NCBI GenBank assembly: GCA_022606425.2
Contig: JAHDVF020001018.1
Location: 496,001-560,000, forward strand
Reading direction: 5' to 3'
DNA: 64,000 nucleotides
Source of the DNA: Lepidostoma basale
Taxonomy: Eukaryota > Arthropoda > Insecta > Trichoptera > Lepidostomatidae
Made by a program: the position numbers and the translations under genes. Below the pieces are notes generated by a model, which was not told where the DNA came from, searched no databases, and saw only the letters and a program-made list of their open reading frames with translations. Of the stretch, positions 50,086 to 61,444 are shown in pieces (the first letter of the stretch is position 1; each line of letters begins with the position of its first letter).

Positions 50086-50335
50086 ACCCGGCGAACTTCG
50101 TACCGCTTCAGAATCAATAAGTATTGCGTTAACTTATAAGCTGAATTAAATTCAGTTTTTTTATTATATTAAGTTTAAATTAATACTTTTTTCGTGATTT
50201 TTTCCGATATTCTGCTATTCGGGACGGAGACAAATCTAACAAATCAAATATCATAAAAATCGGTCCAGCCGTTCTTGAGTTAATGGTGTAACTAACACGA
50301 CTTTGTTTTATATATGTATATGTATATAACATAGA
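50086..50335 (+). repeat. Widespread insect dispersed repeat fragment
   Basis: Contains CTGACCCGGCGAACTTCGTA at the start and AAAATCGGTCCAGCCGTT near the end, a combination found scattered through many insect genomes. Ends in a TATATATG-rich run. No coding capacity here. Confidence 0.6.
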
Positions 50336-50404
50336 TTAAATATGCTTCCAATTGTGCTACACAAGTGGAAGCACACTAAATATATAAAAATAAAGAAATT
50401 TTGT

Positions 50405-50642
50405 TAATATGTATGAAAAAACGATAGTTTTTAAGGAGTTTTATTATAATATTTATGTATGACATGTTTCGCCCTTCTAAGGCATTATCAAATGTGATAA
50501 AGCCTTTGATAATGCCTTAGAAGGGCGAAACATGTCATACATAAATATTATAATAAAACTCCTTGAAAAGTATCGGGTTTTTTTCATACATATTAATAAT
50601 TTAATATGGAGTTTTACATCATTGTTCAAGAAACAATAAAAA
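50405..50642. repeat. Foldback element, family P
   Basis: Two head-to-head cores around 50480-50530 and symmetric arms ending ATATGGAGTTTTACATCATT. Very close to the 37005-37207 copy. Confidence 0.83.
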
Positions 50643-50774
50643 AGATATTTTGTATATATTTTTTTTGTTTTCATTATCAACTAGTCTAATTTAGAATTGT
50701 ATCACCAATACAGCTTTTTTAATTATTTTTTCGCATAATGATAAATAAAAGTAAACATATGTAGTAAACATGAT

Positions 50775-50885
50775 ATGTTTCGCTATGTTTAGGCATTATC
50801 AAATTTTTATATTGTTTAAACATTTGATAATACCTTAGCAAGGCGAAATATGTTATTCTCATTAATAAGTAATAAAACTTCTATT
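50775..50885. repeat. Foldback core pair, family P relative
   Basis: TGATATGTTTCGCTATGTTT and AATACCTTAGCAAGGCGAAA face each other around a short loop. Confidence 0.72.
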
Positions 50886-50889
50886 TGTA

Positions 50890-52239
50890 TTATATTACTC
50901 TAGTAAAAATATTTTAGTGAATTTATCTGAACAAATAATAAAATACGTAATATTTTAGAAACGCACAGTTTAAAACATATATGTATTTTTGTACCTACCT
51001 AATACTAGATGAGTTTTTTATTATAACAAAACGCGAAATAGCACGAAACACAAGATTATCCCATAAAACTTCACTGCAAACACTAGACTAGTCTAGAAAC
51101 AAATAGTTAGTTAATACGTATAATCTCTAGTCAAAATCTCAGTCTGCATGACATCGCCACATTAGGGAGCATTCGAACACGTTAGGTGGTGCTCGGTCGC
51201 ATTCCTCTCCGATAAACTAATCGCCACCAAAACTAGATGACAACTAAATCGTTTGTGTTGACTGTATGTGGAGATAATTTTTTCATGGTAATTCACCTTT
51301 GTTGATGTTCTATCTACCTTATTGTGCACGTAGGTACTTAGGTAGGATCCGATACAGTCAATTATAAAAATATATATACAACGCTTTAAATTAACCTGTC
51401 CGCTGGTATGACAGTACCAGTACTATTGCACCAACAAATAATTTTCCGAGTACCGAACGATACCGGCATCTATTAACCATTTGTCACATTTTTTTAAATG
51501 TAACTATAATACCGACGGAGTAATTCTCATATTAAAAAATTACGTGACGTCATCACTCTCGTGTTAATTGCCAACCTTTTAATATCATGCTGCGGTGTTA
51601 CACATACATTATTGTGTTTGAATAATTTTGTCTGGAAAGAGAAAAAAGATTTGGTACTTCTATTTGTGTTAAATAAATTAATCATTTCTTGTTAGTTGAT
51701 TATTTATGAAAAAAAAACATTATTTTTTTTTCTTTTAAATAGATTCATATTGATTTTTATAATAGTTCCTAAGTAAAAATGTATAGTAATTTAGTATTCT
51801 ATTATTTGGCTTTGAATTATTTTATTTTGTTATAATATAAGTTAATCAGCTATTCGTTATTTGTTTTGAAACTCCTTGGTATAAACATGTGCGTAAATTA
51901 TCAATGCGATAGTTATTTTTATTTTTTATTTTTTTCTCAGGACTTTTTTGGTAATTTTTTTAGACTTTATCACGTATCTTGATATGGAATCTACTACACG
52001 ATTAGGTACTCCAAAATGTAAAAATAAAAAGATGTAAACATTGATATGTAGGTATACTGGAGATATAGACAAGTCCCATATTTACGTAACAATATCATCT
52101 GCACATGTGCAGATGTGCAGATGTTTTTGTTACATTAAAAAGTGACAAAGACGACTTCAGAAATTACAGACACACTTCCATTCTCTCTCACTCACATGTA
52201 CCTACATTAATTATGCAGATAATAACGAACAGAAAATAT
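50890..52239. other. No gene; AT-rich with one GC-richer patch
   Basis: The patch 51120-51260 (GACATCGCCACATTAGGGAG, GGTGGTGCTCGGTCGC) is not open in any frame for long and has no second copy here. Confidence 0.5.
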
Positions 52240-52490
52240 CTAACTAACCATCACGCCGCCTTCTGAAGGTGTATTCAGAAATAATGGACCGCCACACTGT
52301 TCTATCCCCTGGTATAAATTTCTCAATTCCTCAACATTCATAAATCGTGGAATGCGCGCACGTTGATTTCTCCGACACTTTACATGGCCGACATTTTATA
52401 TTTGATTGGTTTGAAAGTCCTACGACGACGTTAACGGGACTAGAAATAAAGGAAGACCAAGAATAACATGGCAGGAACAGGATAGAAAAT
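52240..52490 (-). pseudogene. Two RTE-like LINE scraps in head-to-head arrangement, family A
   Basis: 52240-52410 is a minus-strand 3' end with TTAG tail. 52410-52490 is plus-strand sequence for the NGTRNKGRPR region. The inverted junction suggests a twin-priming-like or rearranged insertion. Confidence 0.65.
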
Positions 52491-52979
52491 AAGCTGGATT
52501 TTTTTTATATAACAGGTAATTGTAAACAAATTTCGTGTAAAATCAAATAGCATTGAACATGCTGGTAGATCATTTGCTCTAATACAATTGTGGCAGACTG
52601 TACTTACATTGTTAAAAACGCGTGTCTATTGAAATAATCTGCCCATACGCACACATCCATACTATGCATATATGCATACTTACATGTCGCGTTAAATTAC
52701 GAGTTCATAGGTATTCGTCAATAAATACTGTGTGTACATAAAAATTAGTTTGTAATTGTATGTATGTATAAGTGTATAATCAGTGCAAATGTAGGTAAAA
52801 TAACCTTCAATTTTTCACTCATTCTTTAATAATAAATAATTAAAATCCGACATGTAAGTGATATTAAGAAATTCGGTTTTTATTATTCCTTTAATTTCTT
52901 TCAATCCGTTTGAAATGTGTCGCCTTGTTAGGAGAGCATCAGAACATTATTTTTATACAATATTTAAATTTATGATGAT

Positions 52980-53470
52980 CTAAAGTGGGTGATAGACGGG
53001 CGAGCAAGTACGCGTACTTATGGCTCGACGACCTTTTTCGCTCGTGTGTCACCGTAAGTACGCGTACTTTAAAACCGCCGAGTAAGTTCGTCGGCGATCC
53101 AACCGGTTTGAAATCTTACTCGTAGCTCGTCTTGGCTCGTACGTGTGGCAGCACTGCGAGCCGCGAGCCGCCATTTTGTACGATATAATTCCTAAATACG
53201 ATATAATTATAATACGATATAATTATAATACGATATAATTATAATACGATATAAATACGATCCTAAATACGATATAATTATAATACGATATAATAAATAC
53301 GATATAATTATAATACGATATAATTCCTAAATAACACAAAGCTTCTTCAGTGGACGACATCGCGATACGGTATGAGTAAGTTGGCGCGTGTATCGCCGAC
53401 GTCGAGTCAAGTAAGTTCGCGATCTTAAAAACCGCAGACTTTAAGTTCGTACGTCTATCACCACCTTTAG
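52980..53470. mobile_element. MITE carrying an internal tandem array
   Basis: Terminal inverted repeats CTAAAGTGGGTGATAGACG and CTAAAGGTGGTGATAGACG (the latter in reverse at 53470). GC-rich shoulders frame an AT-rich core that holds the tandem array at 53178-53335. Confidence 0.75.
53178..53335. repeat. Tandem array, unit about 16 nt
   Basis: Repeats of ACGATATAATTATAAT, with variants containing AATTCCTA. An open minus-strand frame across it (YYNYIV repeats) is a product of the repeat, not a gene. Confidence 0.88.
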
Positions 53471-53484
53471 ACGTCATATTTAAA

Positions 53485-53660
53485 AATATTAGTTTTCTAG
53501 GAGTTTTAATAAATTTTATGGGAGTGCCATATTTCGCCTTGCTAGTGCAATATCAGGTGTTTATATTTGATAATACTAATGGTGTAATACTAGCAAGACA
53601 AAACACGAATAAAATATATAATATATTTAATGTAGAATTTTACATCATTGTTCAAACAAA
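53485..53660. repeat. Decayed family P foldback
   Basis: TAGTTTTCTAGGAGTTTTAA and GTGCCATATTTCGCCTTGCT mark one arm; GATAATACTAATGG and AGCAAGACAAAACACG mark the damaged other. Confidence 0.68.
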
Positions 53661-53764
53661 AATAAATAAAATAAATATTTTTTTTGTACGCAAATTTTTA
53701 AATATCTAAATAAAACATTTAATCGTTTATTATGTGAATGCTTGGTTTAGTATATTTGAAATTC

Positions 53765-54240
53765 TTATTGAAATTATATTTTATTTCATATACGCATGTT
53801 GAAAGTAGAATAAATGCAGTAGAAATGGGATCTCTAAGACGAATCTGTGGCAAATCTGTATATGATAGAGTGACAAATGCAAGTACAAGAAGTGAATGTG
53901 GTGCGAATGAAAGTGTTATGAACAAAATAAGGAAAGGATCATTAAGATGGTTTGGACACATGGAAAGAATGAGTGAAGACAGAATGGTAAAGAAGGTATA
54001 TGTAAACGGCGTGAACGGAGCTAGAAATAGAGGAAGGCCGAGGAAAACGTGGCACGATCAAATCAATCAAATATTGAATGTCGGTCACGTGAGGAGTCGG
54101 AAAAATCGACGTGCGTGCATGACAAGATGTATGAATGTAGAGGAATCGAGAGACGTAAGTCAGGACAGAACAGTGTGGCGTTCCATTCTTTCTGCCTACC
54201 CCTCCGGGGAGACGGCGTGATGGTAAGTTAGTTAGTCAAA
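53765..54240 (+). pseudogene. RTE-like LINE 3' fragment, family A, open frame
   Basis: An uninterrupted frame carries ESRINAVEMGSLRRICGKS, SLRWFGHMERMSEDRM, a GRPRKTWHDQINQ block and ends AYPSGETA then TGA, with a GTTAGTTAGT tail. The 5' truncation point lies at the ESRIN codons, about 53795. Confidence 0.88.
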
Positions 54241-54249
54241 TACTTATTA

Positions 54250-54342
54250 ATTGACACGATGTATGAATGTTGAGGAAGCGAGAGAAATATGTCAGGAAAG
54301 AAAAGTGTGGCATTCCGTTCTTTCTACCTGCCGCTTGTGTAT
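54250..54342 (+). pseudogene. RTE-like LINE 3' scrap, family A
   Basis: A second partial copy of the same region (TRCMNVEEAREICQERK) 15 nt downstream of the previous copy's tail, truncated before the terminus. Confidence 0.75.
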
Positions 54343-54553
54343 TTTATCATATATAAAAGTGTATTTTATCATTTCAATAGATTTGTCAATGATTCTGATA
54401 TAAACTAATGATTCTTAGGTCTAGAGTCAATCGTTTGTCCACTGGACTTCTTTGAAACTGTTTCCCGCCATAGCTAGATAAAGAAAATTACGATAATAAT
54501 CTAGAAACACTTCTTTGTTGTTTTTCCCTATTTTATTTTTGTTTTATCAAATC

Positions 54554-54585
54554 AACTTGTTTCGCTCCCGACGGAGCTTCGTCGG
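54554..54585 (-). ncRNA. Hammerhead-like motif, sixth family
   Basis: CCGACGA, extra A, stem II GCTCC/GGAGC, GAAAC, AA, GTT. One core base is changed. The facing arm ends near 54660 (GGTTTGATAAAACAAAAATA). Confidence 0.4.
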
Positions 54586-54815
54586 AAAGCTTCGCTTACA
54601 TACAAATCAAACTAAGGATTAATATAGATTGGTTTGATAAAACAAAAATAAAGTAGTGAATTTCAAGTAGAAAGGTGTTTTTTAATTATTTTTTATGACG
54701 CCTAACCACTAATAAAGTGCTTCATATAAAAGTAAAGAATATAACGATTATATATTTTTCTTTCTTTGTAACAATACTTTATTTTTACATACAAATAAAA
54801 TTTTATTAATTTACA

Positions 54816-54848
54816 ATCATGTTTCGGGACACAGTAGCCCTTCATCAG
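54816..54848 (-). ncRNA. Hammerhead-like motif, fifth family
   Basis: TTACA/TGTAA stem I, CTGATGA, extra A, stem II GGG/CCC, GAAAC, AT, GAT. The cleavage triplet has one change (GAT for GTC). Confidence 0.45.
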
Positions 54849-54929
54849 TGTAATTAAACATGTAGTATATACAAAATAAAACAAATTTTATTAGGAATGT
54901 GGTCAGTTTTTTTTTTTGTTTTTTTTTAT

Positions 54930-55078
54930 GTATACAACAGGTTGTTTGAACCCAATTACTGTATACAATTTATTTTTTAGCTATTATATTAATTCTCGTG
55001 ACATGTGATTGGTAGCCAATCCATCGCCATTTTATTGTCACGTGAATTCTACACCAGACCAAAACCAGATATAGACCA
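54930..55078 (-). mobile_element. tRNA-derived SINE, 3' part
   Basis: Minus-strand; runs from a T-rich tail (54907-54928) to the middle of the body. Confidence 0.83.
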
Positions 55079-55084
55079 GACATA

Positions 55085-55745
55085 TAATAGAAAAATGAAT
55101 GAAATTTATTCTCAAAATGCTTGATTTTGTCATCAGAAACGCCAAGATCTTTCGTAATATTCAGGTGCTGAAGTTACTGTGTAGCTCTCTAGTGAGAAGT
55201 CGGTTCGAATTTAGTTCCATTATCTGGGCGCAGCAAGAGGTTCGATATTCCCTGATAGTGGAGAGGGTGCAGAAGAAATTTCTGCGATACCTCTATCTTA
55301 GGGAGTATGGATATTATTACTCTTTCCGACTGATTACTTGCTACGGATGCTGAGCTTCCAGTCACTTGAGAGGAGACGAGACTTGGGTGTTCACTTCTTT
55401 CGACTGATAGGCGGTTGTATACACAATTCAGAAATCTTGAGTGATGTAGTGATGTAGGTTATCTCCCGCGATGCAGAACCAACCTGCCAATGGTAATGCC
55501 GGTAGGTAGAGCAACATCTTTGCTAAATCGTGTCACCACGGAGGTCGACGTATTTAGTGAGAGTGAAGTTGACCTGAGGGAGGCGCTGTCTCTGACATTG
55601 TTATAATTGTGAGTTCATCATTTTATTTCATTATATGTTATTTACAGTTGTATCTCAAACTTTTTGATATTAATATTATGTATCATTGGTGTATTGGAAT
55701 GTAGTTCTGTGATGCTTTTGATATGTTTAAATAAGTAAATGAAAT
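55085..55745 (+). pseudogene. Jockey-like LINE 3' fragment
   Basis: MKFILKMLDFVIRNAKIFRN, LCSSLVRSRFEFSSIIWA and VERVQKKFLRYLYLREYGYY are in one frame, then frameshifts. A TGATGTAG duplication at 55443-55456 is local slippage. The tail is an AATAAATGAATAAA run. Confidence 0.85.
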
Positions 55746-55904
55746 AAATAAATGAATAAATCAATTTAACGTCAATCCAATATTTGGTTTATTTCCTTTG
55801 TTGTAAGAAATTACTTGAACCCTAATAAGAACTTTAAATTATTATTTTAAATTTTAAATTGAATCATAATATTTGTTATAACAAAAGCATAAACGTTCCA
55901 AAAT

Positions 55905-56580
55905 AAAAACTAACTAACTAACCATCACGCCGTCTCCCCGAAAGGGTAGGCAGAAAGAATGGAACGCCACACTTTAATCGATGCGGCACTCCATCCTTCT
56001 CTTTTCGCCATCGCGCGAGACGCGGTGTGATGGGTTGCGAACCTCATCGCCACCAATAGGCATCTCCCGCGCACACTTCGATCGTTCAACGTCTACATAA
56101 TACATCTAAAACAAATTATATGAAATACAATAATATAAAATAAAATAACAAAGAAAAATAATTTGACACATATTGTTATTTTAGATGGTGCACTTGTCGT
56201 CAGCTGGACGATCCGGACATTTGTGTTTATTTAATTTTAATTCCACGTTATCCACTGTTTATTTTTTTTTAATTTACTGTAATTAGGCACTTAAAACAAT
56301 CCAACACCAGCAAGAACTTTAAAATATTATTGAAAAATTTATTCAAATTGTCATTGGAACAAATGAAAAATTTATTTTTACACCTGTCAAAATTATTTTT
56401 ATAAACGAAAAAACTTATATAATTTTAACACCAAAACAGTGAAAACGTATTTTTTGTCACAAATAACTATCATAAAGAGCGGCAATACTCAAATTGACCA
56501 AAACAATTCACTTATCCACGAAATATCTCCAAATTTACGGGAGCTCCATATGAACCAAACCAAATTTTCAAAATCATATT
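55905..56580 (-). mobile_element. Non-autonomous element B, long copy
   Basis: Closely matches the 47341-47978 copy over its full length and shares its 5' boundary, about 675 nt. The 3' tail is at 55905-55920. Confidence 0.83.
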
Positions 56581-56670
56581 AATGTAATAATGTCCAAAAT
56601 AAATCTTTATAATATTTGTCAGATTATGTAAACAACAATTTTATAATATTTTTATAAATATGTTTCTTTA

Positions 56671-56702
56671 CTGGAAAAAGGACTGTTTGTCCGAAACATG
56701 TC
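56671..56702 (+). ncRNA. Decayed hammerhead-like motif
   Basis: CTGGAAA replaces CTGANGA, so the catalytic box is broken, but stem II (GGAC/GTCC), GAAAC and ATGTC are perfect. Confidence 0.5.
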
Positions 56703-56847
56703 TATATAATTTTATTTGTTTAATAAAAGTGTTGTATATACAAAGTGTATAAAAAAGAAAAATTGAAAAAAAAACATCTTAACAATCCAAAATATGGCGT
56801 ATATAGAAGAAAAATAAATAAATGAATATATAGGAAAGAAAACGACG

Positions 56848-57099
56848 ACCTTCGTGGCAGAGTGGTAAAAACTCTGACTTCCATACTGAAGGTCCCGGGT
56901 TCGATTCCCGGCGATAGCAGTATGATTGTCACACTGTCTTTGATCTGGTGTAGAATTCACGTGACAATAAAATGGGGCGATAGATTGGCTACCTATGTCA
57001 CATGTCACAAGAATCAATATACTCGTATTAGCTAAAAAATAAATTGTATACAGTAATAGGGTTCAAACGACCTGTTGTATACAAAAAAAAAAAAAAAAG
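56848..57099 (+). mobile_element. tRNA-derived SINE, full length with poly(A)
   Basis: The only copy here with every part: A box TGGCAGAGTGG, B box GGTTCGATTCC, the conserved body, the CGACCTGTTGTATACA end and an uninterrupted tail of about 16 A. The intact promoter boxes and clean tail suggest a recent insertion. Confidence 0.9.
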
Positions 57100-57879
57100 A
57101 TTTATTGTATGTTAAATAGTGTAAATTATAATTACGCATATAGTTTTCATGCATAGAATTACGGCTATCACTTTTATGGACTCCAAAGTTATTTTTATCA
57201 CGTGTGAGCTATCCTGTAATGCGAGGGAAATTTTCTGTAAACGTCACACGCGATATCGTTTTGTTTTGTTCCTTTTATAAAAGTTTAAATGCGCGCTGTT
57301 GAAAGGTGCGTCCCTCCCCCTCCCACTCTAACCTCCGAACTATTTCAATCTTATTCTATTCATAAAAACTTCAATACGAAGCCCAAAGGAAATCAACAGT
57401 TTTCAGTTACACGCATGCCTAGCTTGTTGATGAAAAATTGGGAACATTACGGATAATACGTATACATTTTCTGATGGACTTACATACTGTTTAAGAAATA
57501 ACTTACTTTAAAAAAATTCGTATTAAATCACCATAATTAAACACTTGAACAAAATCAGCTACAATAACAAATATATGGGTTTTTTTTGTTTTAATCAATC
57601 ACATTAAAAGGGTTTTTTAATTTATTTATTCCGAGGGCGGAATCGATTTGCTTTTTTCTATTTATACTGCCTTTTTCTTCGTGATAACTTATTTATTCAT
57701 GTAAGACTGATTCTTAATATTTCTATAGTACCTAAGTAAAATTATTTCTAAATAATATGGAACTAAAATCTAGTTACGCACAGAATAGAACCCGAGTCCC
57801 TAGATCAGGAGTCTCTGTCTCAAACCCATATTATTTTAAAAAATTAAATAAAAAATTATATTTCTATATCAGCAAAATT
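57100..57879. other. No gene supported
   Basis: AT-rich, with a pyrimidine-rich TCCCTCCCCCTCCCACTC at 57311. No recognisable element. Confidence 0.5.
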
Positions 57880-57990
57880 ATGTCAAAATTGTCGCTATGA
57901 GCTGTTTCACCAACTGATTTTGGCATTATCGACATGTTGATTGGAACATCTGATGATGCCGACATGGTTTGGCAAAACAGCTATCGTGAA
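57880..57990. repeat. Foldback with decayed hammerhead-like cores, third family
   Basis: The right core (57950-57985) is CTGATGA, T, GCCGAC/GTTTGGC, then AAAAC instead of GAAAC, AGCTATC. The left core on the minus strand has lost CTGATGA. Confidence 0.65.
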
Positions 57991-58269
57991 AATATCAGAA
58001 AAAATCGATTAAATAAATTGTGATATTACAACAATGTTTCAAATTAAACAGTTGATGTTGTTGAAATACTATAGTGTTTCCCCCAAAAAATTTCCCAAAA
58101 AAAATTATTATGTTGTTTTAGGAAATATGCTAGATAAATAAAATCATACAAGAAGAAAAAACATTATTATAATTTGTAAAAATGTATATTATTGAATTCC
58201 ATACATTTGAATTCGAAAAATGAACAGATAATATAGTTCAAAAAAAGTACCTACTTAAATTATGTTTAT

Positions 58270-58600
58270 AGCAGTCCACTAAGAGGTGGACTCGTACATA
58301 AAATTAATATCGCATTGGCAAATGATTAAAATACACTTGTTCCTACGTACAGAAGGTCCGATTTGAAATAATGCAAACACAATGACCGAAATTGGACATT
58401 GTTCAACGCTTTTCATTAGGCGAGGCGGCTGGACAATGAGACCAGAGCAGTTAGCTCTTACCAAGCATCCGGCCAATACAATTGCCGTTCTCATTAACTA
58501 CGTATAATAAACAGGTAGGTATATATACTTGTACCACATTATGTATACATACTTACAAGTACAAAATTCATATATTTCAAAAATCATATAACTTACTTAA
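58270..58600 (-). other. Short minus-strand open frame of unknown nature
   Basis: 71 codons from 58494, starting MRTAIVLAGCL, with a GTAAG right after the GCTTG codons. It could be a short first exon with a hydrophobic start, but nothing in frame supports it. Confidence 0.15.
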
Positions 58601-58604
58601 CCAA

Positions 58605-58985
58605 TAATAACATATGGCGTTGAAGCAAGGGCAGACACAGTAAGGACCAAACAAGTTTTGAGGACTTCCGAAATGAAGACACAGAGGACGATAGCAGGCA
58701 AGACACTGAGGGATCGCGTGAGGAACACCAGAATAACATAGATATGTGAGGTTGAGGATATTATTAGATAGAGCAGACAGCGAAAAGGGGACTGGTACGG
58801 TCATGTTCAAAATGGACACCACCAGACTCCCCTACATTGCATTGCATAATCAACCTCATGGGACTCGCCCTCGTGGAAGACCTCCTGAAAGATGGAAGGA
58901 CAGCCGGGAATCTACCTCACAGGAGGAGCAACACTCTGGAGAACAGACCACATAGGTCTACAATAAGGAAAAAGAAGAAGAAGAT
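58605..58985 (+). pseudogene. RTE-like LINE fragment, family F
   Basis: YGVEARADTVRTKQVLRTSE and KTLRDRVRN match the 31900 copy. A second part encodes GTRPRGRPPERWKDS. AAGAAGAAG tail at 58973-58983. Confidence 0.8.
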
Positions 58986-59059
58986 ATAACTTACTTGTCA
59001 GGGTGTCTGAAAAATCTGATCTGGAAGAATTACCAAATGCGTATTGACAGCACGGTCAG

Positions 59060-59282
59060 AATTTATAAAATATGCGTGAGACCTATCATGACGTATGCTG
59101 TCGAGACGCGGGCGACAATTTACGAACCAAGGGTCTGCTAAGAATTTCTGAAATAAAGGTTCTAAGATCCATTAGGTACTGGAATAACTCTCCGAGTCGT
59201 GTCCGTAACGCAGACATCAGAAAAACTTGCGTAATAGAGGACATCGTTCGGAGGAGTACATCAAGAAGAAGATACTGATGTT
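59060..59282 (+). pseudogene. RTE-like LINE fragment, family F
   Basis: Encodes MTYAVETRA and RNADIRKTCVIEDIVRRSTS across two frames; the 3' end is missing. Confidence 0.75.
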
Positions 59283-59434
59283 TAATACATGATGTTTAAC
59301 AATGAAATCCATACTTTTTTTTTGCACAATTACTTATATGTGCAGTAAAGTCATGACAATTGACAACTATTATTGAAACCGACTCTAGCGCCATCTCTCG
59401 GTGAATCATATAAACTGAAGGAATCAAAATGATA

Positions 59435-60465
59435 TTGCGAAGGTGATAAACTTCTCGCGATTTCTTTTATTTGCCGATGATCTGAAATTATTCCTAGAAA
59501 TTAACAATCCCGACGACTGTCTTCGCCTCCAGCCTGACATTGATAATATTGTTAACTGGAGTCACAGTAATAAAATGTACTTCAATGTCTCTAAGTGCGC
59601 TATGCTATCGTTTACTAGAGCATTGAGAACTGTGTATTATAGATACACAATGAACAACCAGCAACTAACACACGTATCTACGATCAAGGATCTTGGGATC
59701 ATTTATGAGAGTAGGCTGACTTTTCGTGCACATATCGAGAGGATTTGTGACATTGCACTGAAGATGTTGGGCTTCATCATTCGGACCGGAAGAGTTTTCA
59801 GAAATCCCAATGTGCTCAGAGTCCTATACAACGCCGTTGGTTCAGAGCAGACTCGAAAGTGGTTCTGTGATATGGAGTCCTCACGAGGCGAGATATTCCG
59901 TTATGCTGGAGAGAGTTCAGAAAAAATTTCTGAGGTATCTCTACATGAGGGAGTATGGTAGTTATCCGTGGCTCTATCCCACGGCATTTCTTTTAGGAAT
60001 GCTCGGAACCAATTCTTTACAGCTTCGAAGAGATGGACATCTCATAACCCATTTCTTTAAATTAATCAGGGGATATTTCGAGAACTCGGCCGTGCTAGAG
60101 GGTGTTGGTCTTTTTGTCCCTGATAGATTTCTCCGACAGCGACAGCACAGATTGTTTTACCAACCGGCCACCAGAACCAATCTGCCTCTGGTGACACCGG
60201 TGGGAAGAGCAATTAGTCTGCTGAACGCGGTCTCCTCGGAGATCGACGTCTTTTATATTAGTGAAGGTACGTTCAGGGGACAAATACTCTTGACTTTAGA
60301 AAGTATGTTGTCTTCCTAATGTCTAACCATCTCTAATGCGTTCATGGTACTTTGTTGTATTTTTATAATATTTTACCTGTACTCAATAGATGCCTTAAAC
60401 ATTTTCCTGTTTGTAATGTCTTTTGAGTTAATAAACTGATTTGATTTGATTTGATTTGAAAAATG
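59435..60465 (+). pseudogene. Jockey-like LINE reverse transcriptase fragment, best copy
   Basis: Two overlapping frames cover about 290 residues. FLLFADDLKLFLEINNPDDC holds the FADD catalytic box. STIKDLGIIYESRLTFRAHI and FLRYLYMREYGSYPWLYP follow, then PDRFLRQRQHRLFYQPATRT and GRAISLLNAVSSEIDVF. One frameshift near 59850 separates the frames; the domain upstream of FADD is missing. Ends with CTCAATAGATGCC and a (GATTT)n tail. Confidence 0.9.
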
Positions 60466-60529
60466 ATGCACATTTTGAGTCCTTCAATTAACGAAACTTC
60501 AAAATAACAATAGGAGCAACCTTTTGGCG

Positions 60530-60855
60530 TGGATGAGACCATAATGTTACATGATATTATAATATGTTACTTTTATTTTAACTTTTAATTTTTTTTTATT
60601 TTTTACTACTATTATTATGTTTAACTCTCAATCATTTTGTTTGACCATATTTTGCCTTAGCTTAAATTCAATTAACTGTTTATTGTATTTGTGGTAGCAT
60701 GTAATTGGCTTTATTTATTATTTTTCTTAATGTTTCTTAATTAATATATTGATATCGCTGTATGCTGCCCTTACTGAATTAATAAATCGCCCTTGAGGTG
60801 ATTACATCACAAAAACGGCGCTTTAAAAGTTAGCATATTATTATTATTATTAAAC
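60530..60855 (+). pseudogene. LINE 3' UTR with (ATT)n tail
   Basis: Non-coding; the end AAATCGCCCTTGAGGTGATT, AAAACGGCGCTTTAAAA is followed by (ATT)n. A short match lies at 22215-22260, so it is a dispersed repeat. Confidence 0.6.
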
Positions 60856-61074
60856 AATCATAAACCGATTTCTCCTTGGAATTATTAGAATCAAACTCTT
60901 TAATTTTTATAAACATTTTCTGCACTTTCATTTGCTTTTCTTTTTTTAACTGCCAATCACTTATACTGCTGACCGGTTTCGATCAACAGAAAAATTAATC
61001 AGAAAAATAACTACAGTTTTATGAAATCAAGTAGTAATCATGTGTAATCACAAATTTAATGGTAATTAATTCTA

Positions 61075-61440
61075 CTGTGTATGATACAGTGTCGAATGAA
61101 AATATAAGAAGTGAATGAGGTGCTAATAAAAGTGTTATAACAGAAGATGGTTTGGACACATGGAAATAATGAATAAAGAAATAATGGTAAAAAAGTATAT
61201 GTTTATGATGTAAATGGAACTAGAAATAGAGGAATTCCAAGGAAAACGTGGACGATCAAACAAATCAAATATTGAACGTCGGCCGCGTGAAAAGTCTGAG
61301 AAATTGACGTGCGTGCATGACGCGATGTATGAATGTTGAGGAAGCGAGAGAAGTGTGTCAGGAGAGAAAAGTGTGGCAGTCCTTTATTTCAGCCTATCCC
61401 TTCGGGGAGACGGCGTGATGGTTAGTTAGTTAGTTAGTTA
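61075..61440 (+). pseudogene. RTE-like LINE 3' fragment, family A
   Basis: From the codons for YDTVSNENIRSE to a tail of four TTAG-type units. Several small deletions, for example in the MNKIMK region. Confidence 0.85.
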
Positions 61441-61444
61441 AAAT

